NCBI GenBank assembly: GCA_002366645.1
Contig: DFBM01000028.1
Span: 1-35,082 of the forward strand
Source: Rhodobacterales bacterium UBA3080
GTDB taxonomy: Bacteria > Pseudomonadota > Alphaproteobacteria > Rhodobacterales > Rhodobacteraceae
Length of the DNA: 35,082 nt
Direction of reading: 5' to 3'
Both the position numbers and the translations under genes were made by a program. Positions 10,417-19,204 of this stretch are shown here, in pieces. The notes beneath the pieces are model-generated. The model was given only the letters and a program-made list of their open reading frames with translations, did not search any database and was not told where the DNA came from. Every line of letters begins with the position of its first letter. Positions within the stretch are counted from its first letter, which is position 1.

Positions 10417-11622
10417 ATGGGTAAAATCCTTCAACTGGCACTAACAATGATGTTGGTTCTGTCCTCATGGACAGGTGTTGCGCAGGCGGCAAATCCCTAT
10501 TCCGCAGCTTATTCAGTTAATGACTCGATCATTACCCACTACGATATCACCGAACGCGTGAAACTGCTTCAGGCGCTGGGCGGTGCTTCCGGTCGCGTCG
10601 AGCAGGCTGCAATCGATCAACTTATTGAAGACAGGTTGAAACTTCGCGCGGCGGAGTCGTTTGGAATGGGTGTATCCTCGGAAGCTTTAGCCAACGGCAT
10701 CGCTTCAATTGCCGCTCAAAGAAATACAACGGCCGAAGGACTCTGGGCGAAAGCTCGCGCCCGTGGCGTCTCAAGGCAAGCCTTCGATGATTACTTCGAA
10801 GTCCAACTCATCTGGCGCTCGTTAGTGCAGCGTCGTTTCCGCGAGGCGGCGGACCCGACGAGCGTAGAACTTGATAACGCTATCAATGTTGCCGCCGCTG
10901 TCACGCAGGAAACCATTCTGTTGGCCGAAATCGCGCTGCCCTTCGCCGAACGTGGCGAAGAAGCAACAATCGCTTTTGCCGAACGGCTTGCACGTGACCT
11001 TAATAACGGCGCCAGCTTTGAAGATGCCGTGACACGTTTTAGCCGCTCCCGCACCGCAGCAAACGGCGGTCAGATCGGCTGGCTTGCACCGGAACGCCTG
11101 CCTGCTGCGATTGCTGCAAATGTACTTGGGCTTGGGGCAGGGCAAGTTTCACAACCGGTTATCGTGTCTACCGGTGTTATCATCCTGAAGGTCGTTGCCT
11201 CCAAAGTTCTATCTAGTCCGTTGCAAAAGAAAGTCACGGTAGACTATGCCGTTTTGGATTTCTCCGGCCAATCGAACGCAATTTCGCAGGCGACCTCCAT
11301 GCAACGCAAGTTGGACGAATGTAGCGTCTCGACATCAACTGCGGCGAACTATGGACCGCAAAGTGGCCTGTTTGGTCCAGTTTCGGTGGATAGTGTTCCT
11401 GTCGATATCGCGGTATCACTCGCGCGCTTGATGCCAGGAAAAAGTGAAGTCATCGCCAACGGCGACAATGTCCTGTTGATCCAGCTCTGTAACCGAACCA
11501 CCGACCTGCCTGCAGCGGTAAAAGACCAGTTGCGTAACGGCGTATTCGGAGAAAAACTGGGGAACCTTGCAGAAGGCTATTTACTGGAACTCCGCCGCAC
11601 AGCAATTATCGAGAAACGATGA
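10417..11622 (+). CDS. surA: Periplasmic chaperone / peptidyl-prolyl isomerase SurA
   Basis: SurA escorts outer-membrane proteins, including LptD, across the periplasm. The 401-residue product has a signal peptide ending V-A-Q-A, cut at about residue 24. A SurA N-terminal chaperone domain (about 30-150) follows, then one parvulin-type PPIase domain (about 165-265), seen in SRSRTAANGGQIGW and in LGAGQVSQPV. E. coli SurA has two parvulin domains; I recognise only one here, as in many alphaproteobacteria. The frame opens earlier inside lptD, but ATG 10417 has GAGG upstream and gives the signal peptide. The stop overlaps the pdxA start by four bases (ATGA). Confidence 0.88.
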   Translation: MGKILQLALTMMLVLSSWTGVAQAANPYSAAYSVNDSIITHYDITERVKLLQALGGASGRVEQAAIDQLIEDRLKLRAAESFGMGVSSEALANGIASIAAQRNTTAEGLWAKARARGVSRQAFDDYFEVQLIWRSLVQRRFREAADPTSVELDNAINVAAAVTQETILLAEIALPFAERGEEATIAFAERLARDLNNGASFEDAVTRFSRSRTAANGGQIGWLAPERLPAAIAANVLGLGAGQVSQPVIVSTGVIILKVVASKVLSSPLQKKVTVDYAVLDFSGQSNAISQATSMQRKLDECSVSTSTAANYGPQSGLFGPVSVDSVPVDIAVSLARLMPGKSEVIANGDNVLLIQLCNRTTDLPAAVKDQLRNGVFGEKLGNLAEGYLLELRRTAIIEKR

Positions 11623-12605
11623 ACGCGAAACCGGTTGCACTTACACTTGGCGAACCAGCAGGTATAGGGGCCGAGATATCGCTAAAGGCATGGGCCAAAC
11701 TGCGCGAGGAACTGCCTTTCTTTCTGATCGCAGATGCATCCTTTATACGTTCAGTGGCTGACGACGTTCCGGTTGAGGTTATTGCCCACCCCGAGCAAGC
11801 GACCGAAGTAATACTGCGGGCGCTCCCAGTTCTCGACCATCCGCTTCCTGCGAAGGTTCGACCCGGCATTCCTACCCCCGAAAACGCCACCGAAGTGGTC
11901 GCTATGATCGCACGCGCCGTTGATCTGGTACAACAAGGTCATGCCTGTGCGCTCACGACAAATCCGATTCACAAAAAGGCACTGCAGGACGGTGCAGGTT
12001 TTGCTTTTCCGGGGCACACCGAATTCCTTGCGGATCTCGCGGATGTGGAGCGGCCAGTAATGATGCTAAGCGCACCTGAATTACGCGTGGTCCCCGTTAC
12101 AATCCATATTGCCTTGTCAGAGGTTGCTAGTTCCTTAACCGAAGAGCTACTGGAACAAACTATCCGCGTAACCCACAAGGCGTTGATTAATGACCTTGGC
12201 ATTTCAAATCCCCGTATCGCCGTGGCTGGCCTCAACCCGCATGCGGGCGAAGGCGGGGCGATGGGGCGCGAGGAGATAACGCTAATTTCACCGTTATTAG
12301 AACGGCTTCGGAGCGAAGGCATAAACCTGATTGGCCCGATGTCAGCTGATACTATGTTTCATGCCGCCGCGCGCGAACACTACGACCTTGCGATGTGCAT
12401 GTATCACGATCAGGCCCTTATTCCGATCAAAACGCTGAATTTTTCGGCAGGTGTAAACACAACACTTGGCCTTCCGTTTGTGCGCACTTCGCCAGACCAT
12501 GGCACGGCATTTGATATCGCCGGAAAAAATATCGCTGACGCGCAGTCTCTCATTGAGGCCCTGCGAACGGCATGGTCCATGGCGCGGCATCGGGGTACTT
12601 CATGA
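11619..12605 (+). CDS. pdxA: 4-hydroxythreonine-4-phosphate dehydrogenase
   Basis: PdxA oxidises 4-phosphohydroxy-L-threonine in the DXP-dependent pathway to pyridoxal phosphate. The 328-residue product has the three expected metal-binding histidines in recognisable settings: FPGHTEFLAD near residue 133, LNPHAGEGGAMG near 208, and MYHDQALIPIK near 264. It begins with the typical AxTLGEPAGIGAEI segment. It overlaps surA upstream and rsmA downstream by ATGA, so the three are translationally coupled. The surA-pdxA-rsmA order is conserved across proteobacteria. Confidence 0.96.
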   Translation: MNAKPVALTLGEPAGIGAEISLKAWAKLREELPFFLIADASFIRSVADDVPVEVIAHPEQATEVILRALPVLDHPLPAKVRPGIPTPENATEVVAMIARAVDLVQQGHACALTTNPIHKKALQDGAGFAFPGHTEFLADLADVERPVMMLSAPELRVVPVTIHIALSEVASSLTEELLEQTIRVTHKALINDLGISNPRIAVAGLNPHAGEGGAMGREEITLISPLLERLRSEGINLIGPMSADTMFHAAAREHYDLAMCMYHDQALIPIKTLNFSAGVNTTLGLPFVRTSPDHGTAFDIAGKNIADAQSLIEALRTAWSMARHRGTS

Positions 12606-13447
12606 TATTATCACACGACGGATTGCCACCTCTTCGCGATGTCATTGCGAACCATGGCCTGAGCGCGCGAAAATCCCTAGGCCAGAATTTCCTGTTGGAC
12701 TTAAATCTAACCTCAAAAATCGCACGTCGCGCCGGCGATCTTAGCCAATGCGACGTACTTGAAGTCGGCCCAGGACCAGGCGGATTGACACGAGCATTAT
12801 TGATGGAAGGTGCGCGTAAAGTTGTTGCGATCGAGCGCGACGAAAGATGCCTGCCAGCGCTTGCCGAAATCAGTGCTGCTTACCCAGATCGCCTGACTGT
12901 ACTTGAAGGGGACGCGCTGGAGATCAATCCTATGCAGCACCTCAATGCCCCTATCCGTGTAGTGGCGAACTTGCCGTACAATGTTGGAACCGAACTTTTA
13001 GTGCGATGGTTGACGCCGAGCGATTGGCCGCCGTTCTGGCAAAGCTTGACGCTAATGTTCCAAAAAGAGGTAGCACAAAGGATCGTTGCTGAACCCGGAA
13101 GCAAGGCCTATGGGCGCCTGTCGATTCTGGCGCAATGGCGCACCGAAGCAAAACTTGCTTTTGAATTGCCGCCGCAAGCGTTTACTCCACCACCGAAGGT
13201 CATATCCGCAGTCGTGCATCTGGAGCGATTGGAGACACCGCGCTTTCCGGCCAACGCTAAGGACCTGTCTCGCACGGTTTCATTGGCTTTCGGTCAACGC
13301 CGAAAAATGTTGCGCGCCAGCCTGAAATCCCTTGGTAGCGATATCGAGGAACGCATTCGCGCAGCGGACATAGACCCAACCACACGGGCGGAACAGGTTT
13401 CGATTGAAGAGTTCTGTCGCCTAAGCCGCGTACTTTTCCCCGAATAA
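12602..13447 (+). CDS. rsmA: 16S rRNA (A1518/A1519) dimethyltransferase RsmA/KsgA
   Basis: RsmA uses S-adenosylmethionine to dimethylate two adjacent adenosines near the 3' end of 16S rRNA late in small-subunit assembly. The 281-residue product shows KSLGQNFLLD near the N-terminus, the SAM-binding loop EVGPGPGGLT at about residue 56, and the catalytic NLPYN motif near residue 122. The frame extends ten codons upstream; ATG 12602 overlapping the pdxA TGA is chosen. The TAA at 13445-13447 directly abuts the stop of the convergent DUF4167 gene, leaving no intergenic room for a separate terminator. Confidence 0.95.
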   Translation: MILSHDGLPPLRDVIANHGLSARKSLGQNFLLDLNLTSKIARRAGDLSQCDVLEVGPGPGGLTRALLMEGARKVVAIERDERCLPALAEISAAYPDRLTVLEGDALEINPMQHLNAPIRVVANLPYNVGTELLVRWLTPSDWPPFWQSLTLMFQKEVAQRIVAEPGSKAYGRLSILAQWRTEAKLAFELPPQAFTPPPKVISAVVHLERLETPRFPANAKDLSRTVSLAFGQRRKMLRASLKSLGSDIEERIRAADIDPTTRAEQVSIEEFCRLSRVLFPE

Positions 13448-14017
13448 TCAGTTCGGTTGAGGTTGGTCGTCTGTAACAGGCGCAGCTTCTGTCTTTGCCG
13501 CATCTTTTGCAGGCTTACGTCGTGGCGCGCGCGAACGTTGTGACCGCGGCTTGTTTTCTGGTGTTGGTACAAGGTTTTCATCAACATCAGGTTGTTCGCT
13601 GGCCGACGCTTCGAACCCTCCACGAACTTCTGGCTGATCAGCCGCCTCTGCCTTCGCAGTATCTTGTTGCTGCTGTTGTTGTTGCTGTTGCTGCTGTTGT
13701 TGTTGGCTTTGCCGTTGCGCTTGTTGCGCCTGCTGTTCAGCTTGACGCTCCGCTATTTGACGCTGCGCTTTTTGCAAAATCCGGCTGTAATGCTCGGCAT
13801 GTTGCTGGAAACTTTCCGCAGCAACACGGTCATCAGAAAGCAATGCATCATGCGCCATCGCGCTATACTTCTCGATGATTTGCTGCGGCGTTCCTCGTAC
13901 ACGGCCTTCGGGGCCCGCACTATCAAAAACACGATTTACCACATTTGCGGTATTCGTATTCGGATTACGACGATTGTTGCTCTTATTTCTAGAACGGGAT
14001 TTGTTTGAAGTTCTCAT
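13448..14017 (-). CDS. DUF4167 domain protein with polyglutamine tract
   Basis: This 189-residue protein has a basic asparagine/arginine-rich N-terminus. A conserved DUF4167 core follows at about residues 25-90, with NRVFDSAGPEGRVRGTPQQIIEKY and a helix around HAEHYSRILQKAQRQ. The rest is low-complexity: a glutamine-rich stretch with 14 Gln in a row, then an acidic part, and a final Arg/Lys/Pro basic patch. DUF4167 proteins are widespread in alphaproteobacteria, often beside prmC-prfA as here; their function is not known to me. The basic tail and disorder suggest nucleic-acid or ribosome association, but that is inference. ATG 14017 is chosen over an upstream frame extension because the conserved region starts there. 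Confidence 0.85.
   Translation of the reverse strand: MRTSNKSRSRNKSNNRRNPNTNTANVVNRVFDSAGPEGRVRGTPQQIIEKYSAMAHDALLSDDRVAAESFQQHAEHYSRILQKAQRQIAERQAEQQAQQAQRQSQQQQQQQQQQQQQQDTAKAEAADQPEVRGGFEASASEQPDVDENLVPTPENKPRSQRSRAPRRKPAKDAAKTEAAPVTDDQPQPN
13664..13705 (-). repeat. 14-codon polyglutamine tract (mixed CAA/CAG)
   Basis: Fourteen consecutive glutamine codons within the DUF4167 gene. CAA and CAG are mixed, so the run is not a pure trinucleotide repeat and would be less prone to slippage than a pure one. Confidence 0.95.
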
Positions 14018-14237
14018 ATTCTCGGATTTCTGAAGTGTGGGATTAAGGGGGGCGCGCAGCCATAGCGCGGGTATTCTTGCGTAGTATTCCCAACATCGGG
14101 TTAACGTCTCCACTCTCAACGAGAGAACCTTCAAGGCTCAATCTCGGGCGGATGCGCTAAACTACACCTTGCGGTAAACTAATAACAAGCGAAAAAACGA
14201 TACTATCTCGCTTAACATCTAGCATATAGGTTCTTTT
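14018..14237. other. Noncoding gap between prmC and the DUF4167 gene
   Basis: About 220 bases without a convincing gene on either strand. It probably carries the DUF4167 promoter and 5' leader. I see no strong terminator for prmC and no promoter worth marking. Confidence 0.5.
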
Positions 14238-15074
14238 CTACCTTTGAACAGATACAACACGATCTTTTCCGCCCATATCTTGCGAAATGGATACTTTGGA
14301 GAAACCGGCATCTTTAAATATCTTGGCAACTTCATCGCCCTGCGTGTGTCCAATTTCAAACAACGCTAGCCCCTCTGCCGCCAGAAATTGTCCAAGCATA
14401 AACGCGATTGTGCGGTACGCTTCGAGCCCGTCTCCACCGGGAGTTAACGCGAGAAACGGCTCCCAGTTTCGCACGTCTGGTGAAAGGTCCCCCATTTCAT
14501 GTGCGGCTATGTAAGGGGGATTCGAAACGATCAAATCAAAGACCCCGCCAACGGCATCAAACCAATCCGATAGCTCAAACTGGATACGTTCGGTGACACC
14601 ATGCGCCGAGGCGTTCTTGGCAGCAATTGCTAGCGCGTCCTCGCTAATATCCACGGCAATCGCCAGTGCATCGGGCCATTCGGCGGCCAAAGTAACGGCA
14701 AGAATACCGGAGCCGGTTCCAAGATCCAGAACGCGTTGAAAGGGACCCTGCTGCAGCGCCAAGTCGACAATCGTTTCCGTTTCAGGTCGTGGGTCGAGCA
14801 CGTCTCGGGTAACCGTAAACCAGCGCCCCCAGAACTCACGGCCACCTATAATCTGACTGACAGGTTGAAATTTTTCGCGTGCAGCCAACAGATTATCGAA
14901 CTTCCGAAAAAGGTCCGGATGCACTTCTTCGTCAGACATTAGCACAAGGCGGGTCGGGTCGCAGTCCATCGCATGGGCCAACAGAATACGCGCATCCGTT
15001 TCGGCACTTGGTACACCTGCATCGGCCAACCATTTGGTCGCGCTGGTTAAAGCTTCGTTAACTGTTACACTCAT
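14238..15074 (-). CDS. prmC: Release factor glutamine methyltransferase
   Basis: PrmC N5-methylates the glutamine of the GGQ motif in release factors, using S-adenosylmethionine. The 278-residue product has an N-terminal helical domain (about 1-85), the SAM-binding loop LDLGTGSGILAV near residue 118, and the catalytic NPPY motif near residue 187. Its ATG at 15074 overlaps the prfA stop by four bases (ATGA), so enzyme and substrate are translationally coupled. Confidence 0.95.
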   Translation of the reverse strand: MSVTVNEALTSATKWLADAGVPSAETDARILLAHAMDCDPTRLVLMSDEEVHPDLFRKFDNLLAAREKFQPVSQIIGGREFWGRWFTVTRDVLDPRPETETIVDLALQQGPFQRVLDLGTGSGILAVTLAAEWPDALAIAVDISEDALAIAAKNASAHGVTERIQFELSDWFDAVGGVFDLIVSNPPYIAAHEMGDLSPDVRNWEPFLALTPGGDGLEAYRTIAFMLGQFLAAEGLALFEIGHTQGDEVAKIFKDAGFSKVSISQDMGGKDRVVSVQR

Positions 15075-16126
15075 GGATCCAGCTCCGCCAGTTTTTCGGC
15101 TTGATCGGCAGCGGTAAGTGCTTCGATCATTTCGTCCAGATCGCCCTGCATGATCTGGTCCAGTTTATAGAGGGTCAGGTTAATTCGATGGTCCGTCACC
15201 CTGCCCTGCGGATAATTATATGTGCGGATACGTTCCGAACGATCACCGGAGCCAACCTGCCCTTTGCGTGCCTCCGCCCGCTCGTCGTCGACTTTCTGAC
15301 GTTCTAGGTCGTAAAGTCTTGTTCGTAAAACCTGCATGGCCTTGGCGCGGTTGACGTGCTGGGATTTTTCAGACGACGTAACTATAATGCCCGTTGGAAT
15401 ATGCGTAATCCGGACAGCAGAGTCGGTTGTATTCACGTGCTGACCGCCCGAACCCGAAGCACGCATGGTGTCAATTCGAATGTCGGTGGCCGGAATGTCG
15501 ATATCAACGTCCTCGGCCTCGGGCAGAACGGCAACGGTTGCCGCCGAAGTGTGGATTCTGCCGCCAGATTCCGTCGCGGGAACACGTTGCACACGGTGCA
15601 CGCCTGACTCGAACTTCAATACCGCGAAAACACCTTCGCCTTTGACGTTGATGATAGCTTCTTTGTAACCGCCAATACCGGTGGACGCCTCTTCGATAAT
15701 CTCGAATTTCCATCCACGGTCTTCGCAAAACCGCTGATACATACGGAGCAGGTCTGCCGCAAACAAACCGGCTTCGTCGCCGCCTGTGCCCGCCCTGATT
15801 TCCATAATAGCTGGCCGATGATCCGCATCGTCCTTCGGAATAAGCGCCAAGGTAATAGCGCGTTCCGCAGCTGGCAATTTGTCTCGAATATCTGCAAGCT
15901 CGTCTTCGGCCAGATCCCGCATTTCAGGGTCGTCGAGCATACCCTCAGCCTCGGTCTTTGCCTCGAGATACCCTTGATACGCGTCGATTTGCTCGACCAC
16001 AGGTTTTAGTTCTGCGTATTCGCGCCCCAACGACGCAAGTTCGTTTGCCTCGGCTCCACCCGAAAGTTTCGCCTCGATATAAGCAAAACGTTGGCGAATT
16101 TGCTCGAGTTTATCAGCTGCAATCAT
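15071..16126 (-). CDS. prfA: Peptide chain release factor 1
   Basis: RF1 recognises UAA and UAG stop codons and triggers peptide release. The 351-residue product carries the codon-reading tripeptide PAT at residues 183-185 within RVPATESGGRIHTS, and the catalytic GGQ at 227-229 followed by HVNTTDSAVR. Both identify RF1 rather than RF2. No strong Shine-Dalgarno sequence stands before the ATG at 16126. The gene lies 21 bases downstream of the DUF1499 gene and precedes prmC. Confidence 0.97.
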   Translation of the reverse strand: MIAADKLEQIRQRFAYIEAKLSGGAEANELASLGREYAELKPVVEQIDAYQGYLEAKTEAEGMLDDPEMRDLAEDELADIRDKLPAAERAITLALIPKDDADHRPAIMEIRAGTGGDEAGLFAADLLRMYQRFCEDRGWKFEIIEEASTGIGGYKEAIINVKGEGVFAVLKFESGVHRVQRVPATESGGRIHTSAATVAVLPEAEDVDIDIPATDIRIDTMRASGSGGQHVNTTDSAVRITHIPTGIIVTSSEKSQHVNRAKAMQVLRTRLYDLERQKVDDERAEARKGQVGSGDRSERIRTYNYPQGRVTDHRINLTLYKLDQIMQGDLDEMIEALTAADQAEKLAELDP

Positions 16127-16147
16127 TTTTTCAGGTATACCGGTCAG

Positions 16148-16636
16148 TTATTGCTCGAATGAGCTGAGTGTTCCAACCCAAGCCAGAACGCGTGCCTCGT
16201 TAACACCCAAGTCGCCGTGGCCAAATCTTGACCGCGAGTAGATTGCTATTGTCGACTTACCACCATTGAGGTCGATAAATTTGACGGAAATATAATCCGG
16301 CAAGTTCAGGTTCGGGGTCTTCTGGACATATGTCATCCAGCCTTCTTCAGGAGATCCCGCAATCCTTGTGGTCTTGCGTTGGCTCAAAACGAAGTCATCA
16401 AAAGCTTTGGCCATCAGCGTCGGGTTGGTCGTATATACGGGCGACGGGACGTCTACAAACTCTTCGGTCAATGCAGGTGGTGCCATACGGAAACTATGTG
16501 GCTTAACGGTTTGCGGTTCGGTCAACGGGTCAACATGCCAGACCGCCGTATCATGCTCGACGGTGCTGACGTAATAGAACAACCCGCCAGCGGTCGCCAA
16601 ACTGATAAATACTAAGAAAATCGCCATTCGGATCAT
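16148..16636 (-). CDS. DUF1499 family membrane-anchored protein
   Basis: This 162-residue protein has one N-terminal hydrophobic helix (about residues 3-24) that serves as an anchor or signal. A DUF1499 domain follows, ending in the typical IYSRSRFGHGDLGVNEARV. The domain most likely faces the periplasm. The function of DUF1499 is unknown to me. The ATG at 16636 overlaps the ispG stop (ATGA), so it is co-translated with ispG; the position between ispG and prfA gives no clear functional hint. Confidence 0.8.
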   Translation of the reverse strand: MIRMAIFLVFISLATAGGLFYYVSTVEHDTAVWHVDPLTEPQTVKPHSFRMAPPALTEEFVDVPSPVYTTNPTLMAKAFDDFVLSQRKTTRIAGSPEEGWMTYVQKTPNLNLPDYISVKFIDLNGGKSTIAIYSRSRFGHGDLGVNEARVLAWVGTLSSFEQ

Positions 16637-17772
16637 ACGTTTATCGCCGCGTTATCCGCAGCCTCCTGCTCAGCTTCAATCTGTTTCGCCTTGGCTTCGA
16701 CCAATTCGACGATATGATCGACCATACCTGCATTATCGCTTTTGTGGTCCTGTTTACCAGCCAAATAAACCATGCCCGAGCCTGCACCGCCACCAGTAAA
16801 GCCCACATCGGTCATAAGAGCTTCGCCCGGGCCATTAACAACGCAACCTATTATGGATAGACTTACGGGTGTATGAATATGCGCAAGCCGGTTTTCCAGC
16901 TCGGAAACGACTTTGATGACGTCAAAACCCTGCCGAGCACAGGATGGGCAGGAAATAATGTTCACACCCTTGTGCCGCAACCCCAGAGTCTTCAAAATCT
17001 CGAATCCAGCCTTAACTTCTTCGACCGGATCAGCCGATAGCGACACACGGATCGTATCGCCAATACCAGCCCACAATAGGTTTCCAAGGCCGATGGCGGA
17101 TTTAACGGTGCCCGAAACCAATCCGCCCGCCTCTGTGATGCCAAGGTGAATCGGGGCGTCGGTCATGTCTGCCAAACCGTGATAGGCCGCAGCAGTCATA
17201 AACACGTCCGATGCTTTTAACGAAATCTTGAATTCGTGAAAATCATTGTCTTGCAAAATCCGGATATGATCCATTCCACTTTCGATCATCGCGTCCGGAC
17301 ATGGCTCTCCATATTTATCGAGCAGATGTTTTTCCAACGAACCGGCGTTCACCCCGATGCGAATTGAGCAACCATGATCCTTTGCTGCTTTGATAACCTC
17401 GCGGACCCGCTCTGGCGAACCGATATTGCCGGGGTTTATACGCAAACAAGCTGCCCCGGCTTCGGCCGCCTCAATTGCCCGTTTGTAGTGAAAATGGATG
17501 TCAGCAACGATAGGCACAGGGCTTGCGCGAACGATTTCAGGCATCGCCGCCGTCGATGCCTCGTCAGGGCAGGAAACCCGGATTATATCTGCACCGACGT
17601 CGGCACAGGCTTGAATCTGCGCGATCGTCGCCTTGGCATCCGAGGTCAAAGTATTTGTCATTGTCTGGACGGAAATAGGTGAATCCCCGCCAACAGCGAC
17701 ATCACCGACATGAATCACACGACTTTTCCGGCGTTCGATATCTCGCCAAGGGCGAATTGGGTTATGCGACAT
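16633..17772 (-). CDS. ispG: (E)-4-hydroxy-3-methylbut-2-enyl-diphosphate synthase
   Basis: IspG (GcpE) catalyses the penultimate step of the MEP isoprenoid pathway, reducing MEcPP to HMBPP with a 4Fe-4S cluster. The 379-residue product shows the N-terminal TIM-barrel segment SVQTMTNT, the ADIHFHY region, and LRINPGNIG. The C-terminal cluster ligands are SCPSC near residue 281 and GCVVNGPGEA near residue 315, which includes the conserved glutamate. The ATG at 17772 is taken as the start; the ribosome-binding site is weak. A rodZ-like gene lies upstream on the same strand, an arrangement also known in E. coli. Confidence 0.97.
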   Translation of the reverse strand: MSHNPIRPWRDIERRKSRVIHVGDVAVGGDSPISVQTMTNTLTSDAKATIAQIQACADVGADIIRVSCPDEASTAAMPEIVRASPVPIVADIHFHYKRAIEAAEAGAACLRINPGNIGSPERVREVIKAAKDHGCSIRIGVNAGSLEKHLLDKYGEPCPDAMIESGMDHIRILQDNDFHEFKISLKASDVFMTAAAYHGLADMTDAPIHLGITEAGGLVSGTVKSAIGLGNLLWAGIGDTIRVSLSADPVEEVKAGFEILKTLGLRHKGVNIISCPSCARQGFDVIKVVSELENRLAHIHTPVSLSIIGCVVNGPGEALMTDVGFTGGGAGSGMVYLAGKQDHKSDNAGMVDHIVELVEAKAKQIEAEQEAADNAAINV

Positions 17773-17857
17773 TTATGGTTCCGCTCTATGCAATCTTGGT
17801 AAGGGGAACTTAAGACCTGATAACCCGAATGTCATCACCTCTTCGAGATAGATATCT

Positions 17858-19021
17858 CTATTGATCGAGGCGCGCGGTGTTCAAGCTGCGCCACGCTTCA
17901 GCCGCAACTTGCAGGGCAATCGAAGGGCTGTCTACTTCGGTCATGTTTGTTGCAACCGCCGTTGGTAGCAATGGGATATCGCGCACAACAGCCGAGTTGT
18001 TGCTAAGTGGGCCGTAGGCCTCGTCGTCGATCATCACATAAACATATGTGGCATTACCTGCACGCAAGTATGCTGTTGGTGCGTCACTTGGCAGGGAATA
18101 TTGCTCGCCAGCAGCCAGTGTTTTTTCAAAGATGATGGTGCCGTTTTCTTGATAAACACGAACCCAGGCTTCTTGTTGTGCGACGATGCTTACACTTGGA
18201 ACATAAGGCGTTTCACTTACGCGTGGCGAACCCTCAACAACCGCAGCCACTTCAATGTCGGGCTGATCCACAACTTCCAGCGGTAGGACTTCGGTTCCTG
18301 CGTCAGGGTTAATCGCAAAAATTGGACCGTCGCGCGGTTCAACCACCGGAATTTCCAGCTCACGGCGGGAATAAAGAATCGACGGATCAGCGGCCAACTC
18401 GATCCCCGAGGCCAGAAACCCGTCAGAGCCACTCAAACTAGAGGCGCCAAGGTTGTCCGGTTCAAACGCGACCATTGGATTGTCTTCTACCGGCGCAAAT
18501 TCCACGCGCTGGATATCCTGCATCACAAACCATGCCCCATAGCCGAGCACACCGACAACTGCCGCCAATACCAGCGCAGGACCAGCCGCAGCTAGAGTTG
18601 TACCGGCGGTTCCAGCGGGCCGGAAATCTCCGCCCCTACCGGGCATATTCGGGGTCCAACTTTGTGGATCGGTGATTGGACGAACGTCGACATCGCGAGA
18701 CTTCTTGGCCGTGCCGCCCAATTCGGCTCCAGCACTTTGAAACCTTGCCTCGACACAGAACCGCTGAAAGGTAACTTCAGGATCCAATTCCAGGTATCGG
18801 GCATAGGAGCGTACGTATCCGGCAACAAAACTCGCGTTCGGGAACACTGAAACATCGCAATTTTCGATGGCTGAAATATAGGCGGCTTTTACACGCAATT
18901 CACGCTGTACGTCCAACAGGGACTTCCCCATCGTCGCACGCTCACCGCGCAGTTCGTCGCCGAGTTTCCGCTCGAAAGAGTCGAAACCTCCAAGGGTTGT
19001 GTCTGAGGGCGAGTTGCTCAT
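17858..19021 (-). CDS. RodZ-like HTH membrane protein with DUF4115
   Basis: This 387-residue protein has a Cro-like helix-turn-helix of the HTH_25 type at about residues 15-85 (GKSLLDVQRELRVKAAYISAIE). A flexible linker and one membrane helix at about 142-168 follow, then a long periplasmic part with a DUF4115 domain at about 275-345. This is the plan of RodZ, which links MreB filaments to the cell-wall elongation machinery. Being upstream of ispG on the same strand supports that reading. Sequence similarity to characterised RodZ is mostly in the HTH, so the cell-shape role is inferred. The stop codon lies at the edge of a short palindrome (17845-17858). Confidence 0.8.
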   Translation of the reverse strand: MSNSPSDTTLGGFDSFERKLGDELRGERATMGKSLLDVQRELRVKAAYISAIENCDVSVFPNASFVAGYVRSYARYLELDPEVTFQRFCVEARFQSAGAELGGTAKKSRDVDVRPITDPQSWTPNMPGRGGDFRPAGTAGTTLAAAGPALVLAAVVGVLGYGAWFVMQDIQRVEFAPVEDNPMVAFEPDNLGASSLSGSDGFLASGIELAADPSILYSRRELEIPVVEPRDGPIFAINPDAGTEVLPLEVVDQPDIEVAAVVEGSPRVSETPYVPSVSIVAQQEAWVRVYQENGTIIFEKTLAAGEQYSLPSDAPTAYLRAGNATYVYVMIDDEAYGPLSNNSAVVRDIPLLPTAVATNMTEVDSPSIALQVAAEAWRSLNTARLDQ

Positions 19022-19116
19022 TAGCCTGCTTGTTTTTGTGTTGCCTCGGTGCGTATTTATCCCAACGCCACGAAATCACAATAGCCGCATGACGTTAGTT
19101 GCGAATTTATATCACC

Positions 19117-19139
19117 TTTTCTGTACTTTGTGCAGAAAA
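19117..19139. other. 10-bp inverted repeat with 3-base loop
   Basis: TTTTCTGTAC and GTGCAGAAAA flank TTT; nine pairs are Watson-Crick and one is a G-T pair. It sits between hemA and the rodZ-like gene and could form a hairpin. No T-run follows the stem on either strand, so it is not a classical terminator. It lies about 100 bases upstream of the rodZ-like start and could be an operator. Confidence 0.45.
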
Positions 19140-19148
19140 AAATATTGG

Positions 19149-19204
19149 AAAAAAACAACGGCGGGAAAACTACGCAGAAAAGCGCTTATTCGGCCTATCC
19201 CGCC
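19149..19204 (-). terminator. Candidate intrinsic terminator of hemA
   Basis: Read on the minus strand, GGCGGGA (19204-19198), which includes the last hemA codons, pairs with TCCCGCC (19166-19160). GTTG and a run of seven T (19155-19149) follow. The loop is long at 31 bases but contains a further self-complementary AAGCGCTT. The stem overlaps the hemA stop codon. Confidence 0.5.

Noticed and set aside
13592..14008. Leucine-rich plus-strand frame opposite the DUF4167 gene
   Set aside because: The apparent hydrophobic run is the reverse complement of the polyglutamine tract; the minus-strand protein is the conserved one.
17845..17858. GAGATA-GA-TATCTC palindrome at the rodZ-like stop
   Set aside because: The two-base loop cannot form a good hairpin, and no T-run follows; likely chance or a protein site I cannot support.
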